From Aeromicrobium sp. CnD17-E (GTDB lineage: Bacteria > Actinomycetota > Actinomycetes > Propionibacteriales > Nocardioidaceae), in assembly GCF_024124745.1 (NCBI RefSeq), contig NZ_JAMXRU010000003.1, positions 1 through 64,000 of the forward strand: 64,000 nt of DNA, written 5' to 3'. A program made the position numbers and the translations under genes. The first letter of the stretch is position 1. Every line of letters starts with the position of its first letter. The notes beneath the pieces were generated by a model that was not told the origin of the DNA, did no database searches, and was given only the letters and a program-made list of their open reading frames with translations. Positions 54,676 to 63,872 of this stretch are shown in pieces.

Positions 54676-55300
54676 TCAGAGTCCGAGGTCGACGTACGCC
54701 TCGCCGCGGCCGAAGAGGTCGCTCAGCTCCAGCTGTCGGCCCTTGACCGCGTTCTTCGGGACGTCGAAGACGAGCACGCCGGTCTTGGGGACGTCGGGCT
54801 GCATGTCCTCGAAGATCAGTGCCTGGCCGTTCCCGGCGGCCGCGATCGTGCCGTCGGTGTCCGTCAAGTACTTCTTGCCGTTCGGGGCGACGAACTTCGC
54901 CGCGCTCTCGGAGAACGTCTTCGTCTCGTCCTTGGTGTTCTCGATGGTCAGCCGCACGACGACGTAGATGCTGTTCGCCTCCTGGGCGAGGAACTCGCCG
55001 CCGACGCTCGACTGTGCATTCACGCTCTCGACCGTGTAGGTGGTGCCCTCGAGGCTGACCGCCTCGCCGACCTTTACCGGCTTCGCCTGGCTCACTTCGT
55101 CACCGCCCGCGGACACGCCGCCACGGGTGGCCCCGCCGTCGCCCCCCGCCGCTGCCGAGCGCGGAGGCCACGATGATCACCCCGACGACGATCGCGGCGA
55201 CCCACCGCTTCTTCTTGTACCAAGGGCGGGTGGCCTTCGCGTACGCCTAGGCGGCCTTGGCATCGGCCTTCGGGTTCGAACCGCGCTGGGTGTCGGACAT
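54676..55300 (-). pseudogene. Broken DUF4352-type membrane-anchored protein
   Basis: From ATG 55300 the reading frame gives MSDTQRGSNPKADAKAA, then an amber TAG at 55247-55249 where relatives would have Lys (AAG). The same frame continues AYAKATRPWYKKKRWVAAIVVGVIIVASALGSG, a basic stretch and a membrane helix. Near the six-C run at 55142-55147 the frame is lost. The DUF4352 domain resumes in another frame from 55116: AKPVKVGEAVSLEGTTYTVESV and SIYVVVRLTIENTKDETKTF, ending GRGEAYVDLGL. Two lesions, one stop and one frameshift, make a dead gene likely. A GTG at 55116 could still give a soluble 146-residue domain. Confidence 0.75.
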
Positions 55301-55619
55301 GGTGGAATCCCCCGTCGTCGAGGTGCGAAGCCGTCACGCTAGGGGCTTCACCTCTGGGATCCCAGCGATTTCCCCGGCTCGAACGGACTACTCCGTCCGG
55401 CTCGACGGGACAGTCCGGCGCCGGTCCGGCGCCTCGCAGCCGCCGCCGGATATCTCTGCGTTGACCTCGCCTGGGCTACGTGAACGCAGAGGTATTCGTG
55501 CCGTCGACAACACCTCGGCAGCCAGGTTCGTGCCGAGCGTGGCCGCTGCCGAGCAGTCGGTGCCGTCTTCCTGCGGTCGCGGGCTCTTGTGGTCCATCGC
55601 GACCGACCACCGATGTACG
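55301..55619. other. Spacer with no gene recognised
   Basis: This 319-base stretch holds no convincing coding sequence on either strand; open frames here are opposite or beyond the following gene and lack coding-like codon usage. One small hairpin is present: CTCTGCGTT (55454-55462) with AACGCAGAG (55483-55491). Confidence 0.5.
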
Positions 55620-56849
55620 TCAGTCGGAGGTCTCGCGCCCGGGCCGTCGATGCGGCCGTGGGATCGCACGAGCCCTGGAGGAGGCGCCGTGGCCCAGCGC
55701 CTTCGCGCGTTCACCCGTGGCTTCGACAGCACGCCCCCGAACCTGGTTGAACGCCTGTCCCCACCGACGAACCGCCAGCGCCTCGACCTCCTGACCGAGC
55801 GAGAGCGCTGCGTGGAACTCCCCAAGTGACGCGATGGCCGCGTTCCGCGCTGCGACGACCTCGGGCGACTTGCTCGGGTGACGGAGCACGCGATGGTTCG
55901 CGCGCTCGGCCGCCGCATCCAGCTGCAATACCAGCGCGCTCGTGACCCGACCGATCGCATCGCGCCGTTCCTGTCTCGACTCCTGCAGGGCCATGCGGTG
56001 CTGCTCGTGGTCCTCCGGCGAGTCCTCGAGAACTCTGGCGAGCTCGAGCACACCGACCTCCTCCTGCAGCTGAACAGTGCGCGCGAGGACGGACAACCAC
56101 TCCTGGAGCTCTGCCGCCGTGGCCGTCGCAGCGTAGGCGAGCGGCCCGACACGTGCGGCGTCCTGCAGCTTTGCCGAGAGTCCGCGAACCTGCCGCAGCA
56201 CGTACGCCTGGGTGCGCCCAATCGCCATGGGCGCGTCGTCGATCTTCGACCACGTCACGTCGGAGACACGACCGATCCGAGCACTCAGCGCGTAGGCCTC
56301 CTCGACGGCCAGCTCGACACCAACCAGGTCGGCCACGACGGCGTCGCGGTGAGCACACAGGACGTCGTCGACCTTGTCCTCGATGCGTTCGAGGTAGCCG
56401 GCGATCTCGTCCATGCTCTGCTTCATCGCCAGCTGCGCCATCACGCCGGCGAGCCCGGCCAGGGCGGCCGGATTGCGCAGCGATGCGGCGGGAGTCCTGG
56501 CGAACTGCACGAAGCCCTTGATCCGCCCTGACTCGCCCTTGACGACCCCGGTCGAGAGCCCTGTGGCCTTGCTGTCGCGCAGGCCGTACTTCTTGACGAG
56601 CTCGACCGACTCCTCCGTGAGCTTGACCCAGCGGCCGAAGTTCTCCGCGATGGTGGACGCCGCCTGAGCACCGGAAGCGCCGACGGCGAGCACGCCGCCG
56701 GGTCCGGGCAACGACGTCGCCGACCTCTCGAGACCTTCGGCGAGCAGAAACCTTTCCACAGCGGTTGCGGACCCGAGCACGGACAACCCCTCACCGTCGG
56801 AGACGAGCTCCACCTCGTCGTCGGCCGGACGCGCGACGTCGTCGCTCAT
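55620..56849 (-). CDS. Hypothetical helical protein
   Basis: I do not recognise a named domain in this 409-residue protein. An acidic N-terminus is followed by a Gly/Ala-rich segment (LPGPGGVLAVGASGAQAASTIAENFGRWVKLTEESVELVKKYGL). Next come an apolar stretch (AALAGLAGVMAQLAMKQSMDEIAGYLERIEDKVDDVL) and long charged helices to the end (VARTVQLQEEVGVLELARVLEDSPEDHEQHRMALQESRQERRDAI). It recalls a family of actinobacterial hypotheticals with MDEI..YL..ID.KVDDVL. The ATG at 56849 overlaps the stop of the broken helicase by ATGA, so the gene was once coupled to it. Confidence 0.72.
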   Translation of the reverse strand: MSDDVARPADDEVELVSDGEGLSVLGSATAVERFLLAEGLERSATSLPGPGGVLAVGASGAQAASTIAENFGRWVKLTEESVELVKKYGLRDSKATGLSTGVVKGESGRIKGFVQFARTPAASLRNPAALAGLAGVMAQLAMKQSMDEIAGYLERIEDKVDDVLCAHRDAVVADLVGVELAVEEAYALSARIGRVSDVTWSKIDDAPMAIGRTQAYVLRQVRGLSAKLQDAARVGPLAYAATATAAELQEWLSVLARTVQLQEEVGVLELARVLEDSPEDHEQHRMALQESRQERRDAIGRVTSALVLQLDAAAERANHRVLRHPSKSPEVVAARNAAIASLGEFHAALSLGQEVEALAVRRWGQAFNQVRGRAVEATGERAKALGHGASSRARAIPRPHRRPGRETSD

Positions 56850-57260
56850 GCTGTCCCCCGGATCTTCTTGAGCACCGCCGGTCCGCCGACGGCTTCGATG
56901 TGGTCGGGATCGCCGCAGACGACGTGCAGGTCGAGGCCGACGTAGAGGCGCTCCATGGCGCGCTCGCGGTCCGGCTCCTCGTTCAGGGCGAGGACGACGG
57001 CGGGGCGCTCGAGGCCCTTGAAGCCCATGACGTGGCCGCAGAACACCTGGTCCTCGTCCCAAGGAGTCCCAGTAGGTCTGCCAGCCGTCCTCCTGGCGAG
57101 CCTTCTGCTCGGGATGGCGAGGGCCCGTGGCGGCGAGGGCGAGGTCCGACGGCTGCCAGCCCTGCGCGAAGCGGGACGGCGAGACCTCGGTCCAGCGACC
57201 TGAGTCAGCGTGCACCGCTCCCCGTCCTCCAGCCGTCGTGACGGCCCCTCCGTCATGCAC
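56846..57260 (-). pseudogene. Remnant of a UvrD/Rep-type helicase C-terminus
   Basis: Two frames together read as the end of a NERD-associated or UvrD-like helicase. From 57260 to about 57063 the sequence gives SPSRFAQGWQPSDLALAATGPRHPEQ and DGWQTYWDS. A one-base shift in TCCTTGGGAC near 57062 then leads to WDEDQVFCGHVMGFKGLERPAVVLALNEE, followed by ERLYVGLDLHVVCGDPDHIEAVGG. The SRAR of helicase motif VI, expected after YVGL, is missing (an in-frame loss). All upstream helicase motifs are gone: DUF4420-type sequence begins 7 bases away. A truncated, frameshifted remnant. Confidence 0.75.
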
Positions 57261-58221
57261 CGTGCGACCGCACCAATGCGGCGAGGCCGTGAGGGGCGCT
57301 CTCGGGCTGCACGTCGCTGCAGTCGGCCGTGAAGCTCACACCCGAGATCGCGTCAGGCACCTCTCCGACGCGCGGCACGGCAGGCGCGGGGAGGAACCTG
57401 AGCGACTGGATGGCTTGATCCTCGTCGAACCGGTGGTCGACGTGGCGAGCCCACTCGGCACCCAGGGTCTGTGCGACCACCTCGTGCACCCTCATCTGGC
57501 GGACCGGGTCGGTGTCGAGCAGGTTCTTCGTCCGGCTGATCAGGTCCTCGACCGAGGTGCCTGCGGCCGTCTCGGTCGTCGTGATCGACACAATCGTCAC
57601 CGTCGCCCCGGGGACTGGCAACAGCTGTTCGAGGGAGAAGATGTGCCGACGTCCCGTCCCGGTCGTGGTCTTGACCTCGAGCCGGCTGCCACTGGCCGCG
57701 AAGTCGAAGTTGTCGTACACGCTCGCGTGCCAGGCATCGACGAGCTCTGCCGGCGCCTCGCTCTCGCAGATGGTCAAGAGCTCGCCCCACAGTCCGAGCA
57801 CGCTGCCACGAGGGTTCGGGCTGGCGTCGAACAGCCTGACCATCCGACGCATGGCGATGCTGACCTCGCCGGGGCCCGGCGACGAGCCGATAACTCGGAC
57901 GAGGTTCGCCACGACCTGCAGGAAGGGCTCGAGATACTCCGCCTCTCCCAGGCGGAGCCGCACCAGTCCATACTCACCCTTCTCCGTGGAGCCATCCGGG
58001 TGACGGACCGAAAGCATGATGCTCGGATCGAGCGAGAGGCGCCAGAGCTGGGTCGGCGGTTCAGGACTCGTGTCCGCCGGAGTCAGAAGGACGACTGAAT
58101 CATCCGCATCGCGGCCAATCTTGAAGCCGGGTGCACTCGCAACGTCGAGGACGTCAAAGCCTGGTTCCGCACCCGGCTTGATGCTGTTGAGCGCCTCGAC
58201 GAGCTCTTCACCGGTCGTCAC
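57253..58221 (-). CDS. PD-(D/E)XK motif protein (DUF4420-type)
   Basis: This 322-residue protein has the layout of the PD-(D/E)XK DUF4420 family found beside Z1-domain proteins in restriction-type islands. The N-terminal half is strand-rich (RLSLDPSIMLSVRHPDGSTEKGEYGLVRLRLGEAEYLEPFLQVVANLVRVIG). The middle has GLWGELLTICES, then the nuclease-like DNFDFAASGSRLEVKTTTGTGRRHIFSLEQL, with a candidate D..(E)VK active site. The C-terminal 100 residues are helical. It starts with GTG overlapping the Z1 gene stop (GTGA) and is the last gene of the island's minus-strand operon. Confidence 0.8.
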   Translation of the reverse strand: MTTGEELVEALNSIKPGAEPGFDVLDVASAPGFKIGRDADDSVVLLTPADTSPEPPTQLWRLSLDPSIMLSVRHPDGSTEKGEYGLVRLRLGEAEYLEPFLQVVANLVRVIGSSPGPGEVSIAMRRMVRLFDASPNPRGSVLGLWGELLTICESEAPAELVDAWHASVYDNFDFAASGSRLEVKTTTGTGRRHIFSLEQLLPVPGATVTIVSITTTETAAGTSVEDLISRTKNLLDTDPVRQMRVHEVVAQTLGAEWARHVDHRFDEDQAIQSLRFLPAPAVPRVGEVPDAISGVSFTADCSDVQPESAPHGLAALVRSHGA

Positions 58222-60437
58222 AGCTCGTCATCCAGCTGCACCAGGGCGCCGCCGGCCAGCTCCTTCGGGAGCCGGAAGGTGAGGCCGATCCCCTTCCAAC
58301 TGGTGCCGCACGGGTCACCGTCCCTGCCTCTCACGTCGTGGACCTGGAGGCTGAAGCGGTCTTGGGTGAAGAACACCTTGTCACCCTCGTAGGGCCCCTT
58401 GGGCGCGCGACCCTGCTGCAGGTTCGACACCGACCTGCAGTCGCTGGTGAGCGATCGCGCACGTGATTTCAGGTCATCCATCAGGTACACGTCGGCCATG
58501 AGGTCTGGATCATCGTCAGCACGCGCCTTGAGCACGAGGCACAGCTGCTGCAGCAGCACCCGGTCACCAAGGTCGCCCTTCCAGTCGACCAGCAGCTCCT
58601 CCAGGAGCTCAGACAGCGAGACAGAGAACACGGTGTGCTTGGTCGGCCTCGGATCGCGCTCATCGACCACCTTGACTGCAGCACGGTGCAGCAAGAATCC
58701 GTCCAGACGCTCCCGGTTCGCCGCGGCGCCGGCTCCCAGCTTGCCGATCCTGTCGACGGCAGTCCATGCGTCCGGCTTGAACCGACCGTGCAGGAACGGG
58801 ATGTCGATGACGGCCCGTCGCGTGGCCTTGAAGAGGGGGTCGAGCAACATCTTGCGGGTCCAGTCCTTCAGCGGCGTACCCTCCTGCTCGGCCTTGCCCA
58901 GCTCCGCGCGAAGATGCTCCTCGTGCTCGACGTAGTGCTCGTAGGAGTCCGCGAGGCTGGCCGGCAGCCACGCCCGACACAGGTCACCGTAAGCCGCCTT
59001 GTAGCCGAAGAATCGAGCGCGCTGCTGGATCGTGTCAGCGTTGCCAATCCCGATGCCTCGAGGCATGTAGGTGACTGCAAGTCCTTCGATCGTGAATCCT
59101 CGGTCGAGCTTGTTGCCACCGATGACGATCCAGGTCGGCGCAGTCGCCCAGTTGAGATCTCCTGCGTTGGCTGCGTTCGAGTTGATGACTCGAACTTCTG
59201 TAGCCCCCATCCACCAGTGGATCGACGCCATCAGCTCATCGAGCGGCGGCACGTCGCGCTCAGTCGAAGAGACCAGGTCGTCGTACGCCGGCTTGAAGTA
59301 GGTGGCGACCAGCTCGTCTCGGTCGATGCTGGGCGTGGCCAGCAGGTCGGCCCACTGTGACCGCAGTGCAGTGACGAACTGGCCGTAGAGGCTGTGCAGC
59401 TCCGTCCCATGGGAGGGGTGGACGAGCATCGAGATCATTCGCTCCGGCGGGAGCATGGTCTTGGCCAGGTAGAACGTCGCGAAGGCGGACTTGAGCGACT
59501 CGGGAGGCTCGAGCGCACCCGCATCGAGCGCGCCTGACACCTCGGCGTCACTCATGACGTGCACGAAGGACGCTCGTCGCTCGTCGAAGAAGTACTTGCC
59601 GCCCGTGTATCCGGGGCCCGGCGTCAAGACGTTGACGTGGTCGGGCGAGAGCGCGTCTGCGAGGTTGATCAGAAGCGGAGCCTGTGGCGTGGCGGTGTAC
59701 ATCACGTAAGAGCTCTTCGGCGCAGCGTCGCGCAGGCTCAGGATGGACGAGTAGGTCGGCGTCTCGCCCTTCACCCCATCCACCACCCTCGCGGCGTTCA
59801 TGCCTGCTTGATCCGCCTCGTCGTCGATGACTAGGACGGGAAGAGTCTCGATGGGCACCCCGTGCGACCCCAGCATCGCCAGAAGATCGCGCACCTTGTC
59901 GATCCTGTTGGTGTTCTTCATGACGGTGATGACCGTCGTCTGCCTGAACATCTCCGGCGCAGCTGGGTTCAGCATCGTCTTGATCTTGGTTGCCAACGTG
60001 TTCGCCTGGGCAGACGTCGCCTCAGGATTGCTGAGCAGGTACCAGGGGCTCATCCCCTCCCGCTCCACACGCAAGTCATCGATCAGGCGCGCCGCGGTCT
60101 GGTCATGGAGACTGATCTTGGTGCCGGCGAGGAGGACCACCAGGGCAAAACCGTTGTCCCTCGCCATCGCCGTCAACGCCGTGAAGGAAAGCGTCTTGCC
60201 GCTCTGGACGTAGCCCACCACCAGGCCCGTCCGCGGCTGGGGCGTAGGAGCCGAGGGGTCGACGCAGCGTGCAAGGATCTTTCGTGTCTGGGTGAGCACC
60301 TGCGCCCGAGTCATGTCGTCAGCGAGCGCCTTGTCGACGAGGGCGTTCGTCTCAGGGCCGACGACGGGTTCCCACGTCGAAAGAGGATCGGTCGGGCCTG
60401 CGGGGACGATGTCGACGTGCTGAGGGTCTTGGGTCAT
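58218..60437 (-). CDS. Z1-domain ATPase/endonuclease-associated protein
   Basis: This 739-residue protein is a superfamily 2-like ATPase with a Z1 domain. Walker A is GYVQSGKT (residues 75-82) in TGLVVGYVQSGKTLSFTALTAMARDN. Walker B is LPVLVIDDEADQAGMN, and YVMYTATPQAPLLINLADALSPDHVNVLTPG is the motif III region. The Z1 signature follows: VINSNAANAGDLNWATAPTWIVIGGNKLDRGFTIEGLAVTYMPRGIGIGNADTIQQRARFFGYKAAYGDLCRAWLP. Z1 proteins occur with GHKL/MORC ATPases and PD-(D/E)XK proteins in restriction-modification loci. Start ATG 60437 follows GAGGTCC. It is 9 bases after the GHKL gene. Confidence 0.88.
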   Translation of the reverse strand: MTQDPQHVDIVPAGPTDPLSTWEPVVGPETNALVDKALADDMTRAQVLTQTRKILARCVDPSAPTPQPRTGLVVGYVQSGKTLSFTALTAMARDNGFALVVLLAGTKISLHDQTAARLIDDLRVEREGMSPWYLLSNPEATSAQANTLATKIKTMLNPAAPEMFRQTTVITVMKNTNRIDKVRDLLAMLGSHGVPIETLPVLVIDDEADQAGMNAARVVDGVKGETPTYSSILSLRDAAPKSSYVMYTATPQAPLLINLADALSPDHVNVLTPGPGYTGGKYFFDERRASFVHVMSDAEVSGALDAGALEPPESLKSAFATFYLAKTMLPPERMISMLVHPSHGTELHSLYGQFVTALRSQWADLLATPSIDRDELVATYFKPAYDDLVSSTERDVPPLDELMASIHWWMGATEVRVINSNAANAGDLNWATAPTWIVIGGNKLDRGFTIEGLAVTYMPRGIGIGNADTIQQRARFFGYKAAYGDLCRAWLPASLADSYEHYVEHEEHLRAELGKAEQEGTPLKDWTRKMLLDPLFKATRRAVIDIPFLHGRFKPDAWTAVDRIGKLGAGAAANRERLDGFLLHRAAVKVVDERDPRPTKHTVFSVSLSELLEELLVDWKGDLGDRVLLQQLCLVLKARADDDPDLMADVYLMDDLKSRARSLTSDCRSVSNLQQGRAPKGPYEGDKVFFTQDRFSLQVHDVRGRDGDPCGTSWKGIGLTFRLPKELAGGALVQLDDEL

Positions 60438-60445
60438 GGTGGACC

Positions 60446-61984
60446 TCACGCCTTCGAGGAGAGATAGGTGCGCAGTAGCGCGTTGGCATTTCTGATCACG
60501 AGGCCGGGGAGGCTGGCGCCCCCTGCGCGCGCGATCGCCTGTCCGAGGCCGAGCGCGATGGCCACGCGCCACACGGGCTCCAGCTGGTCGCCAGGCAGCT
60601 CGCAGTAAGCGCGCATGAACGGGTGGGCCTGGTTGACCTTGATGACGACCTCGGGCTCGACGCCGCCGTACTCCCTCACGGTGATCCAGTCCTGGTTCGC
60701 CTCGTCAGCCACGAGCTGGAACGACACCTTCCAGGTCTTGCCATCGACGTCCATGACGAGCTCCCGGTCCGCCTGCAACATCTCGGACGCGGACGGCTCA
60801 ACCGGAGCCGCCTCGTTGTCTGGTCCGGGAGGGACCACCACGACCTTCGCTGTCCCGGAGCCAGGATCGATCTCGCCGAAGGAGCGGATGATGTTGTCGA
60901 GCAGGTCACGCGCGACGGCCGGCGGCGCGGGCGGCACGGTTCGCGAACGGTAGTTCTCGGCCTGCTTTAGCAAGGGCATTGGCTCGCGGTCGAGCTCGGC
61001 CTTGAGTGCGCGGAGGAACTCGTCCTCCTCGTCGTACCAGACCAAGGCGTCCTTGGTGTACGTGACGTTGAAGTCGTCCATGTGCATCTCACCGAAGACG
61101 CGCTGCGAGCGGAAGCTGTTGGACCGGCCAAAGATCTCCTCGGGACGGAAGGTCTCCTCGCCGGCACCGGACACGACCTTGTTGCGGTAAAAGAGGGCGA
61201 TGCCGGCGGTGGCCGTCGCTCCGCGCTCGCGGATCCCGACAAAGCCCTTGACCCTGCGGCCCGACTCAAGCCGCAGGTCGACATCCTTGCGCCACACCAC
61301 CGGTTCGGAGTCGGGGTGCTTGTAGTGCGGAGCCTCGAGGACTGGCGGCTCCTCGAACACGAGAGGATCGCCGTTAAAGGTGATGAGCACGTCGTCGTTG
61401 CGGATGAACTGCCGGTAGATGCCCCCGAGATACTCGCGGATCTTTGCGAGCGTCTTGGTCTGCGGCACGCGGTAGAGGCCCTCCATGCGGACCTCCGTGA
61501 AGTGGGCCTGCGCGGCTTCTGCCGACTCGACCACCACGAGCGTCTCGTCCCGCGACTCTACAATGGCCGGCACGTCGAAGGAGACCTCTCGCGTCGTGTG
61601 CTCTCCCAGGTTGGACGAGCGGACGGACCATCGGCGCGCGAACCAGCAGCATGCAGCCTTCATGCCGACGCCGAACTGGGAGAGGCCGCTCTGGTCAGCC
61701 GGCGGGTCCGCGACGCGGAAGGCGCGCGGCCAGTCGACCGAGGAGATGCCGGCTGCGTTGTCGCGCACGGCGATGGACCCACCGTCGGCCTTGTCCACCT
61801 GGATCTCGATCCGGAGCTGGTAGGAGACTCCGTCGACATCGCGCAGCGCGTCGCGGTTCGCCACATAGCTCTGGATCGCGTTGTCGACGAGCTCGCCCAG
61901 TGCGTACCACGGCTGGTACTTCATGTGGGGGAAGAGGTTCAGCATGCCGACGCCCGGTCGGATGCTGATGCTGCCGCAGTCCAT
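60446..61984 (-). CDS. MORC/MutL-like GHKL ATPase
   Basis: This 512-residue protein has the GHKL ATP-binding fold: N-box ALGELVDNAIQSY (residues 28-40), G1 VRDNAAGISSVD (73-84), and G2 region GLSQFGVGMKAACCWFARRWSVRSSNLG (100-127). An S5-like second domain follows, with VKGFVGIRERGATATAGIALFYRNKVVSGAG and FGEMHMDDFNVTYTKDALVW, and a helical C-terminus. This matches the bacterial MORC-type ATPases found in restriction-modification islands, not Hsp90 or MutL itself. It probably clamps DNA in an ATP-dependent way. AAGGAGA precedes the ATG at 61984. First gene of the minus-strand operon. Confidence 0.88.
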   Translation of the reverse strand: MDCGSISIRPGVGMLNLFPHMKYQPWYALGELVDNAIQSYVANRDALRDVDGVSYQLRIEIQVDKADGGSIAVRDNAAGISSVDWPRAFRVADPPADQSGLSQFGVGMKAACCWFARRWSVRSSNLGEHTTREVSFDVPAIVESRDETLVVVESAEAAQAHFTEVRMEGLYRVPQTKTLAKIREYLGGIYRQFIRNDDVLITFNGDPLVFEEPPVLEAPHYKHPDSEPVVWRKDVDLRLESGRRVKGFVGIRERGATATAGIALFYRNKVVSGAGEETFRPEEIFGRSNSFRSQRVFGEMHMDDFNVTYTKDALVWYDEEDEFLRALKAELDREPMPLLKQAENYRSRTVPPAPPAVARDLLDNIIRSFGEIDPGSGTAKVVVVPPGPDNEAAPVEPSASEMLQADRELVMDVDGKTWKVSFQLVADEANQDWITVREYGGVEPEVVIKVNQAHPFMRAYCELPGDQLEPVWRVAIALGLGQAIARAGGASLPGLVIRNANALLRTYLSSKA

Positions 61985-62085
61985 GGTCTCCTTCGGTACG
62001 TGGCTATGCCGGGAGCATAGGAGGACGCCGTGACGTTTCTCGACATTCAACCAAAACAAGCGGCCCGCGTGGCTACGATCAACCG

Positions 62086-62322
62086 ATGGCTCTCCTTCGG
62101 AACCTGCACGCGACCTCTGCCGAACGGAACTCCCTGCACGTCGAGACTGACGGTGGCTGGCGCACGTTCGTCGTGGACGGGCGTCGCCTGCTGCAGATCG
62201 ATACGTACGGGAGCGATGAACGTATTCGAGCGGGACATGTCAGCCAGTCCATCCAGCTTGATGAGGCGCGAGCGAAGCAAGTGCTCGACATCATTCGTCA
62301 GAGCTTCCCGAGCATCGAGTAG
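62086..62322 (+). CDS. Small conserved protein of the restriction island
   Basis: This 78-residue protein (MALLRNLHATSAERNSLHVE... ending QSFPSIE) has a mixed strand-helix composition with RTFVVDGRRLLQIDTYGSDERIRAGHVSQSIQLDEARAKQVLDII. Short proteins of this style accompany restriction-modification genes, sometimes under misleading tRNA-formyltransferase names; I see no enzymatic motif. It is divergent from the MORC-like gene with a 101-base shared promoter region and precedes the restriction enzyme on the same strand. Confidence 0.7.
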   Translation: MALLRNLHATSAERNSLHVETDGGWRTFVVDGRRLLQIDTYGSDERIRAGHVSQSIQLDEARAKQVLDIIRQSFPSIE

Positions 62323-62534
62323 CCCCGCCGCGCTCCACCCCCTGGACCGCCGGAGTCGCCGCCGTCGCACAACGACAACGACCTCTCCTGCCCCTCGCCT
62401 CGCGGCTAAGACTCCGTGTCGCTCGCGCACCACGGTCCTTGCGTGGTGCCGCCACGCCGCGCCAATGGCGTGGGTCCCGGTCGGGCCTGTTTCATCAACA
62501 GCCGCCGTCTCTTCAACGCCTTTCCGGAGGACCG

Positions 62535-63872
62535 ATGCTTAGGATCGCCAGCGTGAACGACTTCGTCCCGGCGGACAGCAAGCTTGAGGCCGTCACCCGA
62601 ATCAGCGCTCTCGTCGGCGCACCTCCTGAGACCCTGGGCCCCGGGAGCAAGGAGCGCAAGAGCCTGCTCGAGGGCCTCGTCGCCGGGCTGAGTCTTTCGA
62701 TGGACCCCCGTCTCGACAAGCACCAGCTTGCCGAGGAGGTCGCATGCGCTCTGGGCATGGCGTGGACTCCAGACTGCACGTCTTCGGGCCAGACAATCAC
62801 CCTCGTCGGCTTGAACAGGCTGCTGAGCGGGGTTCATCGCGAAGTCGGTCGACGTGCGCGTCGGGCGGATGCTTCCACAGCTCCCCTTCCTGCACGGAGC
62901 AAGATGGAGGCGGTGGCCCGGATCAGCTCTCTCACCGACGGCCCTCCACAGACCCTGGGCCCCGGGAGCAAGGAGCGGAAGTCCGTCCTCGTCGACCTGG
63001 CAGATGGCCTCGGCTCTACCGTCGACCGATCACTCCCCAAGCCTGCCTTGGCCGAGGCCATCGTCCGCGAGCTGGGAGGGTCGTGGGACGACTCCTGCTG
63101 GTCATCGGGACAGACCATCACGCTCGAGGGACTGAACAGGGTGCTTGACGCCGCGGAGAGGGCGCTTCGTAGCGACCCTGAACGGGCTCGCGGCGCCTTC
63201 AGCACCGCCGAGAAGGAGGCACGCGCCCTCCTGGCCGTCATCGCTGATGCCCTTCCAAACCACATGGACGGGCGGGCATCTGTGCAGGAGATGTGGGAAG
63301 CGGAGTCTGCTCATTGGGCGCAGGACGAATGGAGAGGCTTCTACTTCGAGCACCTCGTCCTGCCGATGCTGGTCAACACCTTCGGCGGTGGGCCGAAGGT
63401 GTTCGGCAGGACTGTGTTCGACTACAGCCTCACCGAGGTGTGGGACCTCAAGTGCCACGGTGACGACTCCCCCGAAGCCATCCTCAATGCGACGGAGGCC
63501 ATCGAAGCCTGCGTCGAAGACGGCGGCTTCGGCGTGCTGGTGCTCGAGGGCACTACTGAGTTCGACCAGGGCGACTTTCGTCAGTGGCAGCGGGACTTCA
63601 GGCGGGACAAGGGCCGGACGCCGGCAACACGAGCACACCCTCCCGCCTACGAGCGGAAGTCCAAGACAGGTTTCACGCCAAAGCGTCTCGACGCCTTCTA
63701 CTTCGCCGACCGAAGCGTCCTCAAGGAAGCCGTCGAGCAGCGAGTGCTCGTCGTGATGGCGCAGGGCCGCCAGACGGACGGCTCGCCGCGCGGCACGAAG
63801 TACAAGCTCAACACCTCCAGGGCGGCGGGGTCGAGGTTCCACATTGCAGAGCAGGTGCTTACGGAGCAGTGA
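62535..63872 (+). CDS. Putative type II restriction endonuclease with duplicated N-terminal modules
   Basis: This 445-residue protein starts with two tandem copies of an ~83-residue module (residues about 14-97 and 119-201). They share LGPGSKERKS and SSGQTITL.GLNR, ends of an apparent DNA-binding domain. The C-terminal half carries a candidate PD-(D/E)XK nuclease: FYFEHLVLPMLVNTFGGGPKVFG, then TVFDYSLTEVWDLKCHG (about 293-309) with D...(E).W.DLK, and later FGVLVLEGT. It is likely the endonuclease of the island. Start ATG 62535 follows GGAGG directly. Its stop is in TGATG with the vsr start. The cognate methyltransferase probably lies to the right. Confidence 0.75.
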   Translation: MLRIASVNDFVPADSKLEAVTRISALVGAPPETLGPGSKERKSLLEGLVAGLSLSMDPRLDKHQLAEEVACALGMAWTPDCTSSGQTITLVGLNRLLSGVHREVGRRARRADASTAPLPARSKMEAVARISSLTDGPPQTLGPGSKERKSVLVDLADGLGSTVDRSLPKPALAEAIVRELGGSWDDSCWSSGQTITLEGLNRVLDAAERALRSDPERARGAFSTAEKEARALLAVIADALPNHMDGRASVQEMWEAESAHWAQDEWRGFYFEHLVLPMLVNTFGGGPKVFGRTVFDYSLTEVWDLKCHGDDSPEAILNATEAIEACVEDGGFGVLVLEGTTEFDQGDFRQWQRDFRRDKGRTPATRAHPPAYERKSKTGFTPKRLDAFYFADRSVLKEAVEQRVLVVMAQGRQTDGSPRGTKYKLNTSRAAGSRFHIAEQVLTEQ

